A stretch of DNA of 64,000 bases from Prolixibacteraceae bacterium (GCA_019856515.1 CP082230.1:1922001-1986000); one strand, 5' to 3'. Numbered from the stretch's first letter, positions 17,803 to 27,460 are shown. The notes: generated from the letters alone by a model not told the origin. Made by a program: numbers and translations.

Positions 17803-19221
17803 TCAATTCAACTTTTCATCCAATATATCGACAAGTGTATCAACGCCAACATCCTTCGCCACAATCTTCATATCATGATCTAGTAGATATATTTTAGGCG
17901 TGGTAGTTATATTGTAATAATGATGCATAAAACTATTCCCATATTTATCGTAAACATTAATCCATTGACCAATGTTTTGATCTTTAATAAATTTGCTCCA
18001 TTTTTCCACATCCTGTTGTGTGTTTACAGCCATAAAATCAACACCTTCTCCAAAATACTTTGTAAAAGCTCGTTGATACAGATCTGGAACGACCTTTTTA
18101 CAGTGATTACAGGTAGGATCCCAAAAGACAACAACATGGTATTTACCTTGCTGACTATACAATGAAACATCCCTATCTTGAGAATCTTGCAAACTTAAGT
18201 TATGCGCCTTTGCCCCCACTAACACAGGCATTACAGCCATCACCTTATCTTTCACTTTCTTATAATTAACTGAATCTAAAAGTGTCTGTCCAGATCGTAA
18301 TTGATTTTGAGATGCAATTTGAACAAACACCTTATCCATTCCCATAATCTTTGAATTAATAGAAGAGGTTAAGAGATGATTTGCAACGTATTTGTACACT
18401 GCCTCATTCTTTTTACTTTTCTCAATAACCATTAACAAAGCAGGGCCAATTGAATCAGGTAGCGGCACAAGTATATCTTTCATATACTTATCAAGGTTTC
18501 GTTCCAAGATAGGACTTCGAACAAGCCCCTCATTAGAGAAATCAATATTGTCAAAGAAATGATTTCTCATGAAGTTATATTGCTTACTCCACAGCACGGT
18601 GTCTTTACGAGCATTACCGTATAAACTTTTGGGTAAACCTACAGATTTTGCTGCTTTTATAAAGTCTGCATAAAAAAGCGTATTAGATTCTGATGATTGA
18701 GCTTGCATAAAACGCTTCATACGCTCATTCAAAGTATTCATGCGCTTGCGTATAGCAGCAACACTGTCTTTATTATTCTCAAATTCTGTATACTGCTTTC
18801 GATACGAACTCATAGCATTTCGGGCATCAAGTAGTCTACTTTCATATTGAAAAAATAGCACAGTCTCTTTAGCACCTACGACGTTATTAATCTTCAATTT
18901 ATCTCCTGCAGTAGCAGTAATAGACATGTCATAATCATCACCTAGAAGAATGTCTTGGTGTCTATCCTTATCGATGTATAGCTTATAGAGACCAGGGCCT
19001 TTGATATTCTTACTTGGAATAACACCAACCCCTTGGTTCAACTGAACACTATCAACCAACATGATCGAGGTTCCCTGGTAAACAGCTAGATAAACCTTAT
19101 CATTATCATGACTACCAGTAAGATGAACTTTAATCCCAGATGCAGTAACATAACTTACAGAGACAAGCAAAAACACTACACTAAGAGATAGGTAATGAAT
19201 TATAATTCTACCAAAACGCAT
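17803..19221 (-). CDS. Exported thioredoxin-fold protein with DUF4369/DUF5106-like N-terminus
   Basis: 472 residues with a signal peptide (about residues 1-28, ending VTASG). An N-terminal beta-rich domain (KVHLTGSHDNDKVYLAVYQG) and a helical middle segment rich in charged residues match the layout of Bacteroidota proteins with DUF4369/DUF5106 domains. The last ~135 residues are an AhpC/TSA thioredoxin fold with the redox motif WDPTCNHCKKVVP (CNHC) and cis-Pro TTPKIYLLD. A periplasmic disulfide reductase is likely. It lies 9 nt downstream of the next gene, forming an operon. Confidence 0.82.
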   Translation of the reverse strand: MRFGRIIIHYLSLSVVFLLVSVSYVTASGIKVHLTGSHDNDKVYLAVYQGTSIMLVDSVQLNQGVGVIPSKNIKGPGLYKLYIDKDRHQDILLGDDYDMSITATAGDKLKINNVVGAKETVLFFQYESRLLDARNAMSSYRKQYTEFENNKDSVAAIRKRMNTLNERMKRFMQAQSSESNTLFYADFIKAAKSVGLPKSLYGNARKDTVLWSKQYNFMRNHFFDNIDFSNEGLVRSPILERNLDKYMKDILVPLPDSIGPALLMVIEKSKKNEAVYKYVANHLLTSSINSKIMGMDKVFVQIASQNQLRSGQTLLDSVNYKKVKDKVMAVMPVLVGAKAHNLSLQDSQDRDVSLYSQQGKYHVVVFWDPTCNHCKKVVPDLYQRAFTKYFGEGVDFMAVNTQQDVEKWSKFIKDQNIGQWINVYDKYGNSFMHHYYNITTTPKIYLLDHDMKIVAKDVGVDTLVDILDEKLN

Positions 19222-19230
19222 AAAAATATT

Positions 19231-20256
19231 TTATTGATTGTACATTGTTCCGTATCTTAAATTGACATACATTTTAGATGAAAACCCATTAGATCTTCTT
19301 CTTTCGTAAATCTCTTTAGACTGATCTTTTCGGTGTGGTAAGTCTAACTCTTTCATATCATCACCTAAAGAAGCATGTTCGAGTGTAACATAAACATAAT
19401 TCAATATATCAAAATTAGTGCCAACATACAAATCTCCTTTGTCTAATTTCACATTAAGTGTAGTCGAGTTAGAGCTAATCTCATCAATATACACTGAAGC
19501 AAAGGAATTTGTAACACTCACATTACCAACAGCGATGCCAAGCTTTATTAATGTATATTTGGTATTAAACTTAACATTCTCTATCCTTTTTATTTTCCAC
19601 TGAGATGATTCCCCCGTCATTGTTGCATTAGCACAATTATCAATATTAACTTTTGCATAATGAGCAGATATCGACATTTTATTGAACTCTTTTGCAGATA
19701 TCGAACCATGATCGATATTGACATTACCAACAACAAGTGTATCAGCAATAATATCAGATGATTTAAGTTTTAATTTTCCTGTGCCCAACTTCCCAACACA
19801 ACCACTAAATCTAAAATGGCTATAAGTCGCATCAATATCAATTTTCTCACGCCAGACAGGAATATCAAAAGATGAGAACAACGAATGAATCTTTATAGGA
19901 TAAAACTTTGGAATACCGATCCTATAATTAAATCGATATTTTCGTACAGTATTCGTCACCCTTCCTCTAGTCTGATGTAAATTTAGAATACTATCTTTAA
20001 CATGGTGGATCACATCATAATTCTTCAACTCTTTGGATGCCTTATTTTCTGCGATATTATCCATTACGATACGAACATCAACGACAAGTGAATCTTCACT
20101 TGTTTCATAAAAAACAACATTTCCATATTCTACATCCATCGTAATCGACGACACAGACATCGTAGGAACACTAAAATGTATTGTTTTATCAGTAGAAGCA
20201 TTCAAATTCAATACTGCCAAAACAGCAAATACGAATATAAATAAAGACTTATTCAT
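19231..20256 (-). CDS. Exported protein, DUF4097-like adhesin-type beta protein
   Basis: 341 residues from the ATG at 20256, which gives a clean signal peptide (MNKSLFIFVFAVLAVLNLNA). The mature protein is a run of short beta strands with spaced hydrophobic residues (MDVEYGNVVFYETSEDSLVVDV, IDATYSHFRFSG, LIKLGIAVGNVSVTNSFASVYID). This resembles the putative adhesin DUF4097 family. No catalytic residues were identified. It is the first gene of the leftward group ending at 17186 and is divergent from the SPOR-domain gene. Confidence 0.7.
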   Translation of the reverse strand: MNKSLFIFVFAVLAVLNLNASTDKTIHFSVPTMSVSSITMDVEYGNVVFYETSEDSLVVDVRIVMDNIAENKASKELKNYDVIHHVKDSILNLHQTRGRVTNTVRKYRFNYRIGIPKFYPIKIHSLFSSFDIPVWREKIDIDATYSHFRFSGCVGKLGTGKLKLKSSDIIADTLVVGNVNIDHGSISAKEFNKMSISAHYAKVNIDNCANATMTGESSQWKIKRIENVKFNTKYTLIKLGIAVGNVSVTNSFASVYIDEISSNSTTLNVKLDKGDLYVGTNFDILNYVYVTLEHASLGDDMKELDLPHRKDQSKEIYERRRSNGFSSKMYVNLRYGTMYNQ

Positions 20257-20406
20257 GATATGTTTTTGGTTAAATAAATATGAAATCAAACATGGAAAAT
20301 AATTAGTCACACAAAATGTTTGATTATCTACACAAAAATAATCAACTAATATGTAACAATATCAAGAAACCAATGATAATATACTATTTTGAATAAAGAA
20401 AAAAGA

Positions 20407-20414
20407 TAACTTTG
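20407..20414 (+). promoter_or_regulatory. Candidate -7 promoter element before the SPOR-domain gene
   Basis: TAACTTTG matches TAnnTTTG, about 120 nt upstream of the start at 20535. The nearest TTTG upstream (20388-20391) gives a spacer of only 15 nt, so the call is tentative. Confidence 0.35.
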
Positions 20415-20534
20415 CGAGGATTGTTTTTTATTCCATAATAATATTATATTTAAATTGTGGATCGTTTTACACCGATACATAAAGAAAAACATCAATCGTA
20501 ACAACAAAGAGAAACTTCAATTTTCGAATATATC

Positions 20535-21977
20535 ATGACAAGACATTTTTTAATTCTTCTTTTAATTATACCTTTTCTGATATCGAATGATGCTCAGGCA
20601 CATACTACTCAGAAGAAAAAGAAGCCGGCCACAGAAAAAGCGGAGAAAAAGAAAGATAAGAAGGAAAAGAAGTCTCCTGAAAAAGAGGAAAAGAAAGAGA
20701 AAGCGCCTAAAGAGAAAAAGACAAAGGAGAAACCACTCACTCGTCATAGAGTTGAAAAAGCTTGGACAATACAAGCTGGTGGAGGTATTACTACTTTCTT
20801 TAAAGAGACAATGGGATCCAATGCTGATTATAGTACGATAGCACCTATGGCTACGTTCGGGATCCATCGTGCAATAAATGACATAATGATGTTAGGGATC
20901 GATGCCAACTATGGAATGGTAATTGGTCAAACTGCAAAACCTACGATAATAGATGGAAAACTGAATTTCATCGTTAACTTCTCTAATTGGGCCAACAAAG
21001 ATGTTGTTGATTCTAAATTCACATTTTATGGTAAAGTAGGAGGAGGAATTAACTATCTTCAACATTCAACACTCGAAAAACCAACAGAAAACTGGGCAAT
21101 GAGTTTTGGAGCAGGAATCATGGTTGATTATAATATTTCAAAACATTTTGCACTTAGATTAACTGCAGATGGTAATGTACTTCATCGTCAATATTACGAA
21201 GGTGGAAGTGACAAGGATTATAATTTTAATCGCAATCCGATTTATCTTAATGCAGGACTTGGATTTGCCTACAAATTCAACTTTCGTAAAGACAAAGAAG
21301 AGAAGATGAAGAAAATTATCCGTAATAAAAATATGGAGTTCTTCAGAAAAGATGTTCATGAGTTTGACGTTAAGACCAAAGAGTATATTGCGAAGGACGA
21401 TGAGTGTTTCGTAGATGTAGATGTCATTAAAGGCAAGTTCCAAGCAGATGCTAAATTAGAACTTGAACTACTTCCTGGAATCATGGGCTATAATGAAAAG
21501 ACAGGGAAATACGACCTTGAGACCATCAAAATTATCGATGATAATATGACTGCAAATGACACCATTCATTATCAGTTTAAACTCAAAGCATCACAAGAGT
21601 TTGATAGAGGAATATATGTTTTAGGAACCTACTCCTATATCAACAAGAATAAAAAACGTCAAAAGGTTAAAATCCAATCTTCGGTATACAAATCTGCGAA
21701 ATGGGAATTCCGTGTACAATTAGCGGCATTCAGCAAAATTCCATTCACCAATGAAATTGCACGTAAATATTTCCGTATAGATTCTGAAATCATAGACGAA
21801 GATAATAATGGTATCACAAAATTCTTAATTGGTAGATTTAAATCATATGCACAAGCGAAAGAGTATTGCCAAAAGATTCAAGAAGACACCACCATTCGGG
21901 ATGCCTTTGTGGTAGGATATAAGAATGGCGTTCGTGTTCGAACCTTAAAGGGAGAACACTTCGGAAGTTATAAGTAA
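20535..21977 (+). CDS. Outer-membrane beta-barrel protein with C-terminal SPOR domain
   Basis: 480 residues. A signal peptide (about residues 1-22) is followed by a ~50-residue low-complexity stretch of Lys, Glu and Pro. A region of about 185 residues then has beta-barrel-like strands (WTIQAGGGITTFF, GLGFAYKFNFR). A beta-rich linker follows, and the last ~80 residues form a SPOR-like domain (WEFRVQLAAFSKIPF, FLIGRFKSYAQAKEYCQKI). SPOR domains bind denuded peptidoglycan glycans, so the protein could tie the outer membrane to the cell wall. The basic/acidic spacer may cross the periplasm. Domain assignments are from pattern, not search. Confidence 0.75.
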   Translation: MTRHFLILLLIIPFLISNDAQAHTTQKKKKPATEKAEKKKDKKEKKSPEKEEKKEKAPKEKKTKEKPLTRHRVEKAWTIQAGGGITTFFKETMGSNADYSTIAPMATFGIHRAINDIMMLGIDANYGMVIGQTAKPTIIDGKLNFIVNFSNWANKDVVDSKFTFYGKVGGGINYLQHSTLEKPTENWAMSFGAGIMVDYNISKHFALRLTADGNVLHRQYYEGGSDKDYNFNRNPIYLNAGLGFAYKFNFRKDKEEKMKKIIRNKNMEFFRKDVHEFDVKTKEYIAKDDECFVDVDVIKGKFQADAKLELELLPGIMGYNEKTGKYDLETIKIIDDNMTANDTIHYQFKLKASQEFDRGIYVLGTYSYINKNKKRQKVKIQSSVYKSAKWEFRVQLAAFSKIPFTNEIARKYFRIDSEIIDEDNNGITKFLIGRFKSYAQAKEYCQKIQEDTTIRDAFVVGYKNGVRVRTLKGEHFGSYK

Positions 21978-21997
21978 ACGTAGCCACTCAAACATAT

Positions 21998-22033
21998 AAA
22001 GGTTTATTCTATTAATAGGATAAACCTTTTTTT
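21998..22033 (+). terminator. Terminator of the SPOR-domain gene
   Basis: AAAGGTTTATTCTAT pairs with ATAGGATAAACCTTT around a short loop (one mismatch-type pair), followed by TTTTTT. Confidence 0.85.
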
Positions 22034-22186
22034 ATCCTATTACATCAACAACAAAAAGATATTGATCCGAACAATACCTTAAAATAGTGTGCACCTAGAC
22101 AACCATGTGGTCTTGATATATCGAAACTTATTAAAACAGAGACTAGCAGACAACATCAATTCATCCTCTCTAAAGAGAAGATCACA

Positions 22187-22220
22187 AAAAAGGCTGTCTA
22201 AACACTAGACAGCCTTTCTT
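22187..22220 (-). terminator. Terminator of the THUMP methyltransferase operon
   Basis: On the minus strand AAAGGCTGTCTAG-TGTT-TAGACAGCCTTTTTT: a near-perfect stem followed by T residues, 23 nt after the stop at 22243. 22034-22186 holds nothing recognised. Confidence 0.85.
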
Positions 22221-22242
22221 ATAATCTATATAAAAGAGAAAA

Positions 22243-23424
22243 TTAATCCTCCTCTTCTTGTGTCTCAGAAGGTCTTTTCTTTGTTCCTTCGTAAAGTTCG
22301 TAGTGATTAAAACTACACTCTAAAGAACCATTAAATAGCTTGATCTTTTGGCTTGTTCTTAAACCAACACTCTTAAACCCTTCTTTAGAAGAAGATAAAA
22401 TCCAAGCATCATATCCAGCAAACTCTTTCTTAAGCGTATCTCCAATCGAACGATAAAGGTGCTCAAGTGAATTTGGTTTCATACGCTCACCATAAGGTGG
22501 GTTTGTGATGATAGTTCCACCATCAACCAGACATTTCACTTCACGAATATCTTTATGCTTTAAATGGATACACTTAAATAGATTTGCATTACGAATATTC
22601 TTTTCTGCAATCTTAAGTGTACCTGGGTGTACATCAGATCCAAGAATTGGATAATCAAACTCCTTCTCATAATCATCATCATACACATTCTCAAATGCGT
22701 CTGCATCGAAATCAGGCCAATTCTCAAAACCGAAACTTTGACGATAAACCCCAGGAGGAATACCATACGCAATCATTGCAGCCTCAATAAGAAGTGTACC
22801 AGATCCACACATAGGATCTACAAAAGCACTATTCTGATCCCATCCACTCAACAGAATCATACCAGCAGCCAAAACCTCACTAAGTGGTGCATCATTCTGT
22901 CCCAAACGATATCCACGACGATACAAAGCATCTCCAGAACTATCTAAAGATAGAGAACACTTATTACCCATTAAATGGACATGTACCTTAATGTCAGGAT
23001 TTTCAGGATCAACAGAAGGACGCTTCTTATACTTCTTTCGGAATTGATCAACAATGGCATCTTTCACACGAAGAGATACAAACATTGAATTGGCAAACAG
23101 ATCAGACGTAACAACTGAGTCTAGTGCAAAGGTCTTTCCCAAAGTTAAATATTGAGTCCAATCCACTTTTGATGCCTCTTCATATAGAGAGTCTCTATTG
23201 GTTACATCAAACTCATAAATTGGCTTCAAGATCCTCAACGCTGTTCGGCAACAATAGTTCGCACGATACAACATCTCTTTATCTCCTTCGAAACTAACAG
23301 CTCTTCTCTGCTCTTCAACATTAGAAGCTCCTAGATCGATTAACTCTTTTGCCAACACCCCCTCTAAACCAGCGAATGTCTTGGCTACATACTTGTAGTT
23401 TTCCACGATAGAACTTTTACCCAT
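22243..23424 (-). CDS. THUMP-domain class I SAM-dependent RNA methyltransferase (RlmL N-terminal-like)
   Basis: 393 residues from the ATG at 23424 (a GTG 12 nt upstream is less likely). The N-terminal half is a ferredoxin-like plus THUMP RNA-binding module (YVAKTFAGLEGVLAKELIDLGA). The C-terminal half is a Rossmann methyltransferase with motif I-like FVDPMCGSGTLLIEAA and catalytic TNPPYGERM, a signature for methylation of an exocyclic guanine nitrogen. It corresponds to the first half of E. coli RlmL (23S rRNA m2G2445), so rRNA or tRNA guanine N2 methylation is expected. Last gene of a leftward cluster starting at pnuC. Confidence 0.9.
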   Translation of the reverse strand: MGKSSIVENYKYVAKTFAGLEGVLAKELIDLGASNVEEQRRAVSFEGDKEMLYRANYCCRTALRILKPIYEFDVTNRDSLYEEASKVDWTQYLTLGKTFALDSVVTSDLFANSMFVSLRVKDAIVDQFRKKYKKRPSVDPENPDIKVHVHLMGNKCSLSLDSSGDALYRRGYRLGQNDAPLSEVLAAGMILLSGWDQNSAFVDPMCGSGTLLIEAAMIAYGIPPGVYRQSFGFENWPDFDADAFENVYDDDYEKEFDYPILGSDVHPGTLKIAEKNIRNANLFKCIHLKHKDIREVKCLVDGGTIITNPPYGERMKPNSLEHLYRSIGDTLKKEFAGYDAWILSSSKEGFKSVGLRTSQKIKLFNGSLECSFNHYELYEGTKKRPSETQEEED

Positions 23425-23477
23425 TATAATTATCACAAAAATAGACGAATTCCATCAAAAACAAACATAGAACGAAA

Positions 23478-24407
23478 TCAAATTCCGCCTCCATCGATAA
23501 ATTTTTCAACACGAGAGCGTCCTTGTATTATTCTAGCATAGGGCAAAACATCATCTGTGACCCATACATTACCACCGATCGTAGCATGATGTCCTACTGT
23601 AATTCGCCCAAGAATAGTAGCATTAGAATAGATTACCACATCATTTTCTACAATAGGATGACGAGCAATACCCTTTATTGGATTACCATTCTCATCCAAT
23701 GGGAAACTTTTGGCTCCTAATGTAACCCCCTGGAACAACTGTACTCGATCTCCAATAATACATGTTGAACCAATCACAACTCCTGTACCATGGTCTATCG
23801 AAAACGACTCTCCAATCTGTGCATGAGGGTGTATATCAATACCCGTCTCCGAGTGTGCTAATTCAGAAATAATTCTTGGAATCATTGGAACACCAAGTTT
23901 GTATAAACAGTGGGCAACACGATAATTACAGATTGCTTTGATGGATGGATAACTAAATACGACCTCTCCTTGATGACTCGCCGCAGGATCATTTAAAAAT
24001 GCAGCCTCCACATCCTTCGACATCTTTTCACGTAACATCGGTATCGACTCAATGAAGTCGATCGTAATCTGTTTACTCAATTTCTTTCGTGACATCAACA
24101 ACTCGACTGTCCTCTCTTGCGTACAAGAGAAGCAAAGACCTGCCAACACTTGGTCATTAAGCATCTCGTAGATCTGATCTACCAACAATCCAGTGTAATA
24201 TTTTAATGTAGTAGGGTTTATAGGGATAAAACCATAAAAACCTGGAAATATTAGCTGTCGACATTTTTCCACGATATCCTGCAATACCGCAATACTAGGC
24301 ATTGGCTCATCTTCATAATGCTCATGACAAACCTTTAAATAAGAAGTTGGTGCTGAAAGAGCATCCACAATTCCTTCGAACCTTTGTTTTACATTTTTAT
24401 CATCCAT
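23478..24407 (-). CDS. cysE: Serine O-acetyltransferase, EpsC/CysE type
   Basis: 309 residues. It transfers acetyl from acetyl-CoA to L-serine, the first step of cysteine synthesis. The N-terminal ~170 residues are helical. The C-terminus is a left-handed beta-helix of hexapeptide repeats: GIDIHPHAQIGESFSIDHGTG, VIGSTCIIGDRVQLFQGVTLGA, ATILGRITVGHHATIGGNVWV, with the catalytic His in DHGTG. The long N-terminal domain places it with EpsC-type proteins. It starts 6 nt after the NR kinase stop, so it is in the same operon. Confidence 0.93.
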   Translation of the reverse strand: MDDKNVKQRFEGIVDALSAPTSYLKVCHEHYEDEPMPSIAVLQDIVEKCRQLIFPGFYGFIPINPTTLKYYTGLLVDQIYEMLNDQVLAGLCFSCTQERTVELLMSRKKLSKQITIDFIESIPMLREKMSKDVEAAFLNDPAASHQGEVVFSYPSIKAICNYRVAHCLYKLGVPMIPRIISELAHSETGIDIHPHAQIGESFSIDHGTGVVIGSTCIIGDRVQLFQGVTLGAKSFPLDENGNPIKGIARHPIVENDVVIYSNATILGRITVGHHATIGGNVWVTDDVLPYARIIQGRSRVEKFIDGGGI

Positions 24408-24412
24408 TCGAC

Positions 24413-24946
24413 CTATATATTTTCGCTTCTGCTTTTTAAAAACTTTTCTACGGCGCGTTTTCCATTCTCAAAACGAACATCGCCTACTCCAGAGATCTCG
24501 ATAAAATCACATCCATGTGACTTCAACTCTCTCTTATACCTCTCATACAGATAAGCACGTCGTTCACCCCCATTCTCTCTAGTTGGATCCTCCTCCCAAG
24601 GAAGATCATAATCTAACAACAGATATAAGTCTGCAGCATATTGCTGAATATGTTGATCAACAAATTCAGGCACTTTATTATAAACTTCTTCAAACCAAAT
24701 CTTGGTGATGATCATCCAACTATCATAAAAAACGAACTTTAAAGGCTCACCCACTAATGCCATATCCTGATCCACCTGGTGTGATGCAATAGCAACAACA
24801 TCCTCATAACTATAATCAAAACCATGCTCTTCTACATAAGTCCGAGCATACTCAGGAATATCCACACCATCAAAATATTTAGCTAAATACTTCGACATCG
24901 TTGACTTACCTACAGATTCCGGACCAGTAATAACCACTCTATACAT
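24413..24946 (-). CDS. Nicotinamide riboside kinase (NadR C-terminal-like ATPase)
   Basis: 177 residues from the ATG at 24946. P-loop GPESVGKSTMSKYLA (about residues 7-21), then DIPEYARTYVEEHG, typical of the ribosylnicotinamide kinase domain of NadR; the Asp/Glu-rich substrate region is YDSWMIITKIWFE. It phosphorylates nicotinamide riboside to NMN. It overlaps the end of pnuC by 8 bp, strong evidence that importer and kinase form a salvage pair: transport coupled to phosphorylative trapping. It lacks the adenylyltransferase and DNA-binding domains of full NadR. Confidence 0.88.
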   Translation of the reverse strand: MYRVVITGPESVGKSTMSKYLAKYFDGVDIPEYARTYVEEHGFDYSYEDVVAIASHQVDQDMALVGEPLKFVFYDSWMIITKIWFEEVYNKVPEFVDQHIQQYAADLYLLLDYDLPWEEDPTRENGGERRAYLYERYKRELKSHGCDFIEISGVGDVRFENGKRAVEKFLKSRSENI

Positions 24947-25568
24947 TCGCAGCACTATTTTGTTTTGTCATCAAACGTTTCCATTGATAAAATCCCACTG
25001 CTGCCAATACCGTATAAGTTGACATTAATAATACGGTCGGTGTCATATCTTTATAGAAGTATGCAATAGCAGCAACTAAATCTATAACCACCCAAAATAG
25101 CCATTGTTCAATTAGTTTCTTAGTCATCATCCATGTCGCCACAATTCCAAATGCCGTCGTAAATGCATCCACCTTAGGTACAGGAGAGTCTGTATGATAA
25201 GCCAACAAATACCATATACCAACATAAAGAACCAATGAAGAAACAATAATATACAACCACTCTTTTCGAGTTGTATACCGAATACTTATATCTGATTTCT
25301 CTCCATTACTTTTCGACTTCTTTGTCCACATATACCAGCCGTAGACACTGATTATAACATAATAGACCTGAAGAGACATATCTGCATAAAACTTATTCAC
25401 AAAGAAAACATAGATATATAGTGCCGAAGTTAATACCCCAAAGAACCAAGTCAAGATATGTTCCCGTATAGAACAAAAAATATATAAAAAACCAAGGATT
25501 GCACTTATCCACTCCAAGTTTTTATCTGTAACAATCCAATCTAATAAAGTATCCAACATAACTTTCAT
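24939..25568 (-). CDS. pnuC: Nicotinamide riboside transporter PnuC
   Basis: 209 residues and about seven hydrophobic helices. PnuC signatures are visible: WISAILGFLYIFCSIREHILTW near the N-terminus, VYYVIISVYGWYMW (the family's YGWY-type motif) in the middle and QWLFWVVIDLVAAIAYFYK (W-x-x-x-N/D substrate region) late. PnuC transporters move vitamin ribosides by facilitated diffusion. The overlapping NR kinase gene argues for nicotinamide riboside as substrate, not thiamine. A promoter of good quality lies just upstream. Confidence 0.9.
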   Translation of the reverse strand: MKVMLDTLLDWIVTDKNLEWISAILGFLYIFCSIREHILTWFFGVLTSALYIYVFFVNKFYADMSLQVYYVIISVYGWYMWTKKSKSNGEKSDISIRYTTRKEWLYIIVSSLVLYVGIWYLLAYHTDSPVPKVDAFTTAFGIVATWMMTKKLIEQWLFWVVIDLVAAIAYFYKDMTPTVLLMSTYTVLAAVGFYQWKRLMTKQNSAANV

Positions 25569-25589
25569 TTAAAAACAGACGTAAAGATG

Positions 25590-25618
25590 CAAAATTATTC
25601 ATTTAAAACTTTACACAA
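25590..25618 (-). promoter_or_regulatory. Promoter of the pnuC operon
   Basis: On the minus strand TTG (25618-25616), 18 nt, then TAATTTTG (25597-25590), matching TTTG-N19-TAnnTTTG closely. The transcript would start about 15 nt before the ATG at 25568. Confidence 0.55.
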
Positions 25619-25750
25619 TGCAATGCGATACAATTCCAAGAAAAAAAATTACGTATATAGAATACGAATGTAACGTTCACAATAAATAAATGTAACAGTC
25701 AAATTATCAAACAGCCCACACCTATATTACATCCGTTAGTATGAAGAGAC

Positions 25751-25788
25751 AAAAAAAGATGTTCCTTATATTCAAGAAACATCTTTTT
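25751..25788 (-). terminator. Terminator downstream of the S41 protease gene
   Basis: On the minus strand AAAAAGATGTTTC pairs with GGAACATCTTTTTTT around an ~8-nt loop and ends in a T-run, about 65 nt after the stop at 25853. Confidence 0.75.
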
Positions 25789-25852
25789 ACACCTAAACAA
25801 CTAACATATATGACTCTCCTACCTACTCACGATAAACAATGATTTAGCAAGG

Positions 25853-27460
25853 CTATATCGCATTATCACGATTTAAAATATTCTGATACTTATCCTTGCT
25901 ATTTAATATCTCTAATGCTTTGTCTATTTCGTCATCATCCTCATTAAGCATCTCATAAAAAGCACCTCTTGGATATAAAAAACGTGCCATAATCGCTCTC
26001 ATCTGTAATGATATCATTGCATTAGACTCTTCATTCTCTACCACCTTCACATCTTTAATTTTCTCTTTTGCTCTTTTATGAAGATTCTCTATCACCTCAA
26101 CGGGCAACTTATAACCACTCTTATACGATGCAAAATCAGGATAATTAGCTGCAATATCCTCTCTATGTTTATTCAAATACTCAAAAACATAAGGATAGAA
26201 TAGATCCTCTCGTATCATCTGATTGATATAACCATAACTCACCGTTGAATCTAGCGGAACATAAATATCTGGAACGACTCCCCCTCCACCATAAAATTTA
26301 CGATGATTCTTTAAGGTATAATACACACTTGTTGAATCACGAACCACCTTTGTCGAATCGAAGAGCTCCCCATCCTCAACACGATCCATGATATCTTTAT
26401 AATATGCACTTGTTCCTTTTCCATAAGGCTTTTGAATATTACGTCCTGCGGGAGTAAAATAATGAGCTATAGTCAATCGCATCAAAGAACCATCAGTCAA
26501 CATAAAAGGCTGTTGCACTAATCCCTTACCAAAAGATCTTCGTCCAATAACAACTCCTCTGTCCCAGTCTTGAATCGCACCCGTCACAATTTCACTTGCA
26601 GATGCAGAGCCCTCATCAATTAGCACAATCATCTTTCCCTGCTTAAAATCACCATCTGAATCTGAATAGTACTCCTTTTTAGGACTATGCAGACCCGAGG
26701 TATAAACAATCAGTTTATTTTTATTTAGATATTGATTCGAAATTCCGATAGCTGCACGTAAATAACCTCCACCATTACCTCGCAGATCGAGAATTAAATT
26801 CTGTACATCATTCTCTTTCTCTAATTCAGCCAATGCCTCTGTAAACTCCTCTTCGGTCTTCGCACCAAAACGATTTAATTTGATATATGCCGTATTGGGA
26901 TCTGCCATATATGAAGCATCCAAACTATAAATCGGAATTTCATCTCTGACAACAGTGTAGTCGACAGGAGCTTGAACACCTCGTTTGACCATTAAGACCA
27001 CTTTGGTTCCTTTACTTCCTCTAAGAACCTCTACAACCTTTGAATTGGTCAATCCCACTCCTGCAATATTTTCACCATCCACCATCAATATTTTATCTCC
27101 AGCATGAATCCCAACTTGCTCAGATGGGCCACCACTTATAGTACTCATAACAACCAATGTATCATTAGATATATTGAAAGATATTCCAATCCCTTCAAAA
27201 CTACCCTCTAACATCTCAGTCATCTTCTCCACCTCTTCTGCACTCACATAACTCGAATGAGGATCTAAATCCGATAAGACTTTTTTTATCGCAGAGGTAG
27301 TTACCTGCTCTAAGTCAACGCTATCGACATAATACTCTTCCAAGAAACTTAATACACGTGCATACTTTACAGCTTGTGCACGTAAACTTTTATCCTCAGT
27401 TTGAGCATAACTACACGAGTACATAAACACGGAGATAAACACTAATAGTAATTTGTTCAT
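25853..27460 (-). CDS. S41 family C-terminal processing protease (CtpA-like)
   Basis: 535 residues with a signal peptide ending near MYSCSYA (also a possible lipobox Cys). It cleaves C-terminal tails of envelope proteins. An N-terminal helical region carries DLDPHSSYV, typical of Ctp proteases; a PDZ domain follows (~85-170: FEGIGISF, GIHAGDKILMVDGENI). The catalytic domain has LDLRGNGGGYLRAAIGI, GSASASEIVTGAIQDWDRG (nucleophilic Ser) and GRRSFGKGLVQ (catalytic Lys). A C-terminal extension of ~130 residues follows, common in Bacteroidota paralogues. It is preceded by a long gene-free region. Confidence 0.92.
   Translation of the reverse strand: MNKLLLVFISVFMYSCSYAQTEDKSLRAQAVKYARVLSFLEEYYVDSVDLEQVTTSAIKKVLSDLDPHSSYVSAEEVEKMTEMLEGSFEGIGISFNISNDTLVVMSTISGGPSEQVGIHAGDKILMVDGENIAGVGLTNSKVVEVLRGSKGTKVVLMVKRGVQAPVDYTVVRDEIPIYSLDASYMADPNTAYIKLNRFGAKTEEEFTEALAELEKENDVQNLILDLRGNGGGYLRAAIGISNQYLNKNKLIVYTSGLHSPKKEYYSDSDGDFKQGKMIVLIDEGSASASEIVTGAIQDWDRGVVIGRRSFGKGLVQQPFMLTDGSLMRLTIAHYFTPAGRNIQKPYGKGTSAYYKDIMDRVEDGELFDSTKVVRDSTSVYYTLKNHRKFYGGGGVVPDIYVPLDSTVSYGYINQMIREDLFYPYVFEYLNKHREDIAANYPDFASYKSGYKLPVEVIENLHKRAKEKIKDVKVVENEESNAMISLQMRAIMARFLYPRGAFYEMLNEDDDEIDKALEILNSKDKYQNILNRDNAI

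Noticed and set aside
25569..25750. Possible riboswitch (TPP or NAD-type) before pnuC
   Set aside because: The predicted leader is only about 15 nt, too short, and no conserved riboswitch core was seen.
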